Below, piece by piece: positions 53,001 to 55,775 of a stretch of 55,775 bases of DNA; position 1 is the stretch's first letter, and each line of letters starts with the position of its first letter. The translations under genes and the position numbers were made by a program. The stretch is taken from NCBI GenBank assembly GCA_029339195.1, contig JAPTJF010000417.1, positions 1 to 55,775 of the forward strand, in the 5' to 3' direction. The stretch is from Micractinium sp. NFX-FRZ. Its lineage: Eukaryota; Chlorophyta; Trebouxiophyceae; Chlorellales; Chlorellaceae. The notes under the pieces are model-generated. The model saw only the letters and a program-made list of their open reading frames with translations. It had not been told where the DNA came from and did not search any database.

Positions 53001-55420
53001 TCGCACTGCTCCGCAACCGCACTTCCTTGCCCACGCCCCTAACCCAATGTGCCGCCTTCAATGTACAGATATAAAACAATGGTATAACAATAATGTGCCT
53101 TTTTCCAAACTATCCCGGTCCCTCACCTGCGCCAGGCAGCGGTCCCACATGTCGCGGTCGCACCGCTCGGCGATGGCCAGCGACCACAGCAGGTTGGCCA
53201 CCTGCTGCACGTTGAACTGGCTGCTGTCCATGCGCGCCTTGACCTCTGCGGGAGGGGGCGCACAGGTGGCAGCGGGGCACAGTGAGGGGCATGCGCGGCT
53301 TGAACTCTGCGGGGGGGACGGCGGAGGGACACCGGGCTGGGCATGGGCAGGCGCAGAGCAGGGCGAGCGGAAGGCGGCTGCTCGCTCCGCACATCCCTCC
53401 TCACAGCAAACCCATCTGCCAGCAGTGCGGGCATGCGTGTGCGCGCGTTGACCCTTTCGCCGGCTGCAGCAGCCGCATGCACACGCCTCCCTGGTGCACC
53501 CCTGTATGCATCCCTGGCAGCACGGGAGGGCCCCGCCCCCTACCTGCCAGCAGGGCGGGCATGAGGGTGGGCGTGGACCACTTGAGTGAGGCGTAGGACC
53601 AGATCAGGTTGGTGCAGTGCTGCACGTTCAGCTCTGGGGCCATGGCCTCAGCACGATCTGCACACAGGGCACACAGGGGAGTGGGGAGCAGAAGCGAGGG
53701 GTGCAGAGGGTGGGCACGGAGAGGGGCATGACAGAAAAGGCGCACCAAGGTGGGGCCAGAGGAGGTTGTGCAGTGCTGCACAGTCAGCTCTGGGGTCGGG
53801 GTTGAGCTCAATCTGCACGGTGCAAGAGAAGGCGAGAGAAGCACAGAGAGGGGCACCAAGCCGTAGCACCGAGAGGCACCGAAAGGCAGCGAGTGGGCGG
53901 CAGCTCGTTCACCCGCGCCCACCTTCCCGCGACGGCTGCCAGCAGCCTCCGCCCTGCCCCCACCCACCGCCACGGCTGTCAGCAGCCGGCCCAATGCCAC
54001 CCACCCACCCACCCGCCCACCCACCTGCGATAGCCGTCAGCAGTTCCTCATCCAAATGTGCGAGCTTGGCAAAGGCCCACGCCAGGTTGGACAGGTTCTG
54101 CTGGCTGCAGGGTGGGGCAAGTCAAAAGGGGGGGAGGGAGCGGGGCAGGCAAGCACGACGGCGAGAGTCGGAGAGGGTGAGTTCGTACGTGGGGGGCACG
54201 TTGGCAGATGGTGCGAGCAAGCAAGTAGGTGGGACAGGAACGCGGTCATGTCAGATGACCATTTTGAGAGCGGGCCCTAGTGCATCCCCTCCCCTCTCTG
54301 CACCCGCCAGGGCTCGTTGATGCGCCGGGTGGCCTCTGCTGTCTGAGGTGCCACCACAATGCAACACGATGCAATGCAATGCAATGCAACTACGATGCAA
54401 CAGCCACAACCCCGGACCACCTCCCCAAATACCTGAACTCGCCGATGCGCCGGGTGGCCTCTGCCGCCATGGTGTTCATCAGGGCGCCATCATAGTGCGC
54501 CAGCTTGGCAAAGGCCCACACTGCAGCGGGGAGCATTCGAAGGGAGCCACGGTCGGTAAGAAGGCATGAGGGGCGCGCGCCAGCATCTCCCTGAACACGC
54601 CAGCTTGGCAAGGGAGCCCACGGTTGGGAGGAAAGATGGCACCTGGCGGTGGCCAGGCGTTGGTGCACGGGCACCTCGCCCAATAAAGCATCTGCCGCGG
54701 TTGGAGGCACGTGGGGGGTGCACAAGGCGTGGCCCAAACACAGCAAAGCGGTACCCATCCAGCAGCGGGTAGCGGGCTGCCGACAGCGCAATCTCCTCCC
54801 CCCCCCACCCACCCACCCACCCCACTCCGCCCTCCCCTCCCTCACCGCTGTTGGACACCTCCTGTGGGTTGCACAGGTCGGAGCGCTGCACCAGGGCGCT
54901 CGCGATCAGCAGCAGGGCTTGCCGGCCTGCCCCATGGGAGGGGAGGAAAGGGGAGGGGAGGGAGACGAGCAGGCGCGTGAGAAGGAGGCTGCGGTCGGGG
55001 CAGGGCTGGGCAACGGGCACCAGCCAACGCAACGACATGACACTCAACGAGAGGGGATCGAAAATGACAGGGGAAGGCAGTGAGCTAGCCGGGGTCATGT
55101 GCCAGCATGGCCAGCGCCCACGAATGCCTCGACTTTGAAGAAGTTATAGTGCCGCGCGCCCTGTACCTGACATACCAAAATAAATGTGTGGGCTCACCCG
55201 GGTTGTGCTCCAGCGAGCGGCGCCCAAACACCGACCTGGCATGACACCGACTATATTGGTAAGATGAGGGATCAAGGAAGAAGACAAGCTCACCGGGGTC
55301 GTGCTCCAGCGTGGCCAGCGCCCACACAAAGTTGGCGAGGTGCTGGCGGGAGAAGTCCTCCGCCGCCTCGGCGTCCCCCAGCCGCCGGGTCACCTCCACG
55401 GACAGGCTGCTCAGCAGGCC
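50025..55420 (-). CDS. OPR (octotricopeptide)-RAP domain protein, 5' end outside the window
   Basis: Visible exons: 55420-55294, 54926-54846, 54520-54433, 54104-54025, 53657-53544, 53245-53127, 52801-52748, 52514-52399, 51987-51793, 51465-51395, 51175-50025; 731 residues to the stop. At least five OPR-like helical repeats appear: RQHLANFVWALATLEHDPG, VWAFAKLAHYDGALM, QNLSNLAWAFAKLAHLDEEL, VQHCTNLIWSYASLKWSTP, VQQVANLLWSLAIAERCD. The RAP domain follows (HLFSVDIALPEERIALEVDG, RHFTANT, RVRGWRVVSIPFYHW). The last 380 residues are Ala/Gln/Pro-rich. OPR and RAP proteins bind organelle RNA and control maturation or translation of specific chloroplast transcripts in green algae. The transit peptide must lie upstream of the window. 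The intron after 52748 starts with GC. Nearly every intron has exon-edge copies. Confidence 0.9.
51300..51330. repeat. (TGCC)n microsatellite in OPR-RAP intron
   Basis: Eight TGCC units lie in the intron between exons 51465-51395 and 51175-50025. Confidence 0.95.
52058..52195 (-). repeat. Acceptor-side copies of the RAP exon start
   Basis: The true exon begins at 51987 (CTGCGGTACCGCAG-type acceptor region then GATCAGCGAG). GATCAGC with flanking GCAG recurs at about 52080-52096 and in weaker form at 52180-52192, with matching exon text on the 3' side (GAGTCGCGCATGC; AAGTTGCACTCCGAGGTGCT). Confidence 0.75.
52300..52335 (-). repeat. Donor-side copy of the exon ending at 52399
   Basis: GTGGAGACGACCAAGAAGAT (VETTKKI) is present in the true exon end and again about 88 bp downstream, followed by CAAGTGGGCG, so the donor GT is still present. 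Confidence 0.85.
52600..52740. repeat. CATGGCCAGCC-based minisatellite in an OPR-RAP intron
   Basis: About eight irregular copies of ATGGCCAGCC/ATGGC units spaced 15-30 bp apart occupy the GC-AG intron between 52748 and 52514. Confidence 0.8.
52970..53015 (-). repeat. Donor-side copy of the exon ending at 53127
   Basis: The minus strand reads CTGCCTGGCGCAG followed by GTTCTC, matching the true CGCTGCCTGGCGCAG|GTGAGG about 150 bp upstream. The GT is kept. Confidence 0.8.
53286..53430 (-). repeat. Two exon-edge copies from opposite sides in one OPR-RAP intron
   Basis: At 53288-53313 the start of the exon at 53245 is repeated (GCAG|AGTTCAAGCCGCGCATG for AGGTCAAGGCGCGCATG). At 53405-53430 the end of the exon at 53544 is repeated, with the donor GCAG|GTAGG changed to GCAG|ATGGG. 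Confidence 0.8.
53757..53825 (-). repeat. Acceptor-side copy of the exon at 53657
   Basis: CCAGAGCTGACTGTGCAGCA copies CCAGAGCTGAACGTGCAGCA (ELNVQHC). An intact GTGCAG acceptor precedes the copied exon near 53818. Confidence 0.85.
54305..54345 (-). repeat. Donor-side copy of the exon ending at 54433
   Basis: GAGGCCACCCGGCGCATC (EATRRI) occurs in the exon and again about 120 bp downstream. Confidence 0.85.
55083..55235 (-). repeat. Donor-side copies of the exon ending at 55294
   Basis: The end of the first visible exon (WALATLEHDPG then GTGAGC) recurs near 55197-55230 (SLEHNPG, GTGAGC kept) and 55085-55125 (WALAMLAHDPG, followed by GCTAGC, donor lost). The step is about 100 bp. Confidence 0.85.
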
Positions 55421-55775
55421 CTGCAGGGGCAGGTATGCGAAGAAGCCAATGCCTTGTTAGGAGTCACCTTGTCAGCGCCAGGGGCAGGCTGTTTAGCACG
55501 TCCTGCGGGCGAGCTAGCCAGGGGAACTGTCGCACAACGGTGACACACACACACACACGCGCGCGCACGGGTTTGGGGGCGATTTCGGGGTTGCAGGCGG
55601 TGCATAGCTGTTGCGCGCGCGATGATGTATGTGTGCAGTAGCCACACAATACTGCAACAGACACACACGCACTAGTAGATCAAGCTGTCCTTGCCCACCT
55701 CAATGCACACCAGTCAGCTGTGTATATGCGAAGTGCACACCTTCCTGTACGGTCAACCAACTGCACAACCTGGCT
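55421..55775. other. Right-edge intron of the OPR-RAP gene
   Basis: This stretch precedes an acceptor (CTGCAG at 55426-55421) and is read as intron; no OPR exon is visible in it. It holds an acceptor-side ghost of the 55420 exon at about 55475-55505 (DVLNSLPLALT for GLLSSLSVEVT) and a CA/CG dinucleotide run at 55545-55566. Confidence 0.6.

Overview
The window reads as nuclear DNA of a GC-rich, intron-rich green alga, most likely a trebouxiophyte or other chlorophyte. The genus cannot be fixed from sequence alone. The evidence is dense short exons with GT-AG (and some GC-AG) introns, polyQ and polyA tracts, a plastid-type N-terminus, an octotricopeptide-repeat/RAP protein, a RabC/Rab18 GTPase of plant type and a plant-type bifunctional nuclease. 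No rRNA, tRNA, CRISPR array, transposase or bacterial operon was seen.

Ten protein genes were assembled exon by exon. Each model keeps one reading frame across all splice junctions. In order: BFN/DUF151-UVR nuclease-like protein (-, 1223-5985); FkbM-family methyltransferase (+, 6518-13198); MYND zinc-finger protein (-, 13973-16007); VAC14 (-, 16344-24687); two tandem GT90/CAP10 glycosyltransferase paralogues (-, 25372-30394 and 31148-36021); an unrecognised Pro/Gln-rich coiled-coil protein (-, 37834-39615); an SAM-domain coiled-coil protein (-, 40699-46109); a RabC/Rab18-type GTPase (+, 46418-48819); and the 3' part of an OPR-RAP protein that runs off the right edge (-, 50025-55420+). BFN/FkbM and SAM/Rab are divergent pairs with short shared upstream regions. 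FkbM/MYND and Rab/OPR are convergent. The genes do not form one pathway. VAC14 and Rab both belong to endomembrane traffic, the GT90s and FkbM protein look like Golgi/ER type II enzymes, and BFN and OPR-RAP look plastid-directed.

The most unusual signal is not a gene. In eight of the ten genes the introns hold tandem copies of the edge of the neighbouring exon together with its splice site, usually 50-190 bp apart and two to four copies. Donor-side copies always lie downstream of the true donor, and acceptor-side copies always lie upstream of the true acceptor, so the exon-proximal copy is used and the frame is kept. Copies range from 100% identical (a 133-bp unit in the BFN gene) to barely recognisable ghosts with a broken GT or AG. 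Three introns use GC-AG ends with an AG|GCAAG donor. An inverted, decayed copy of the GT90 last exon lies between the coiled-coil gene and the SAM gene.
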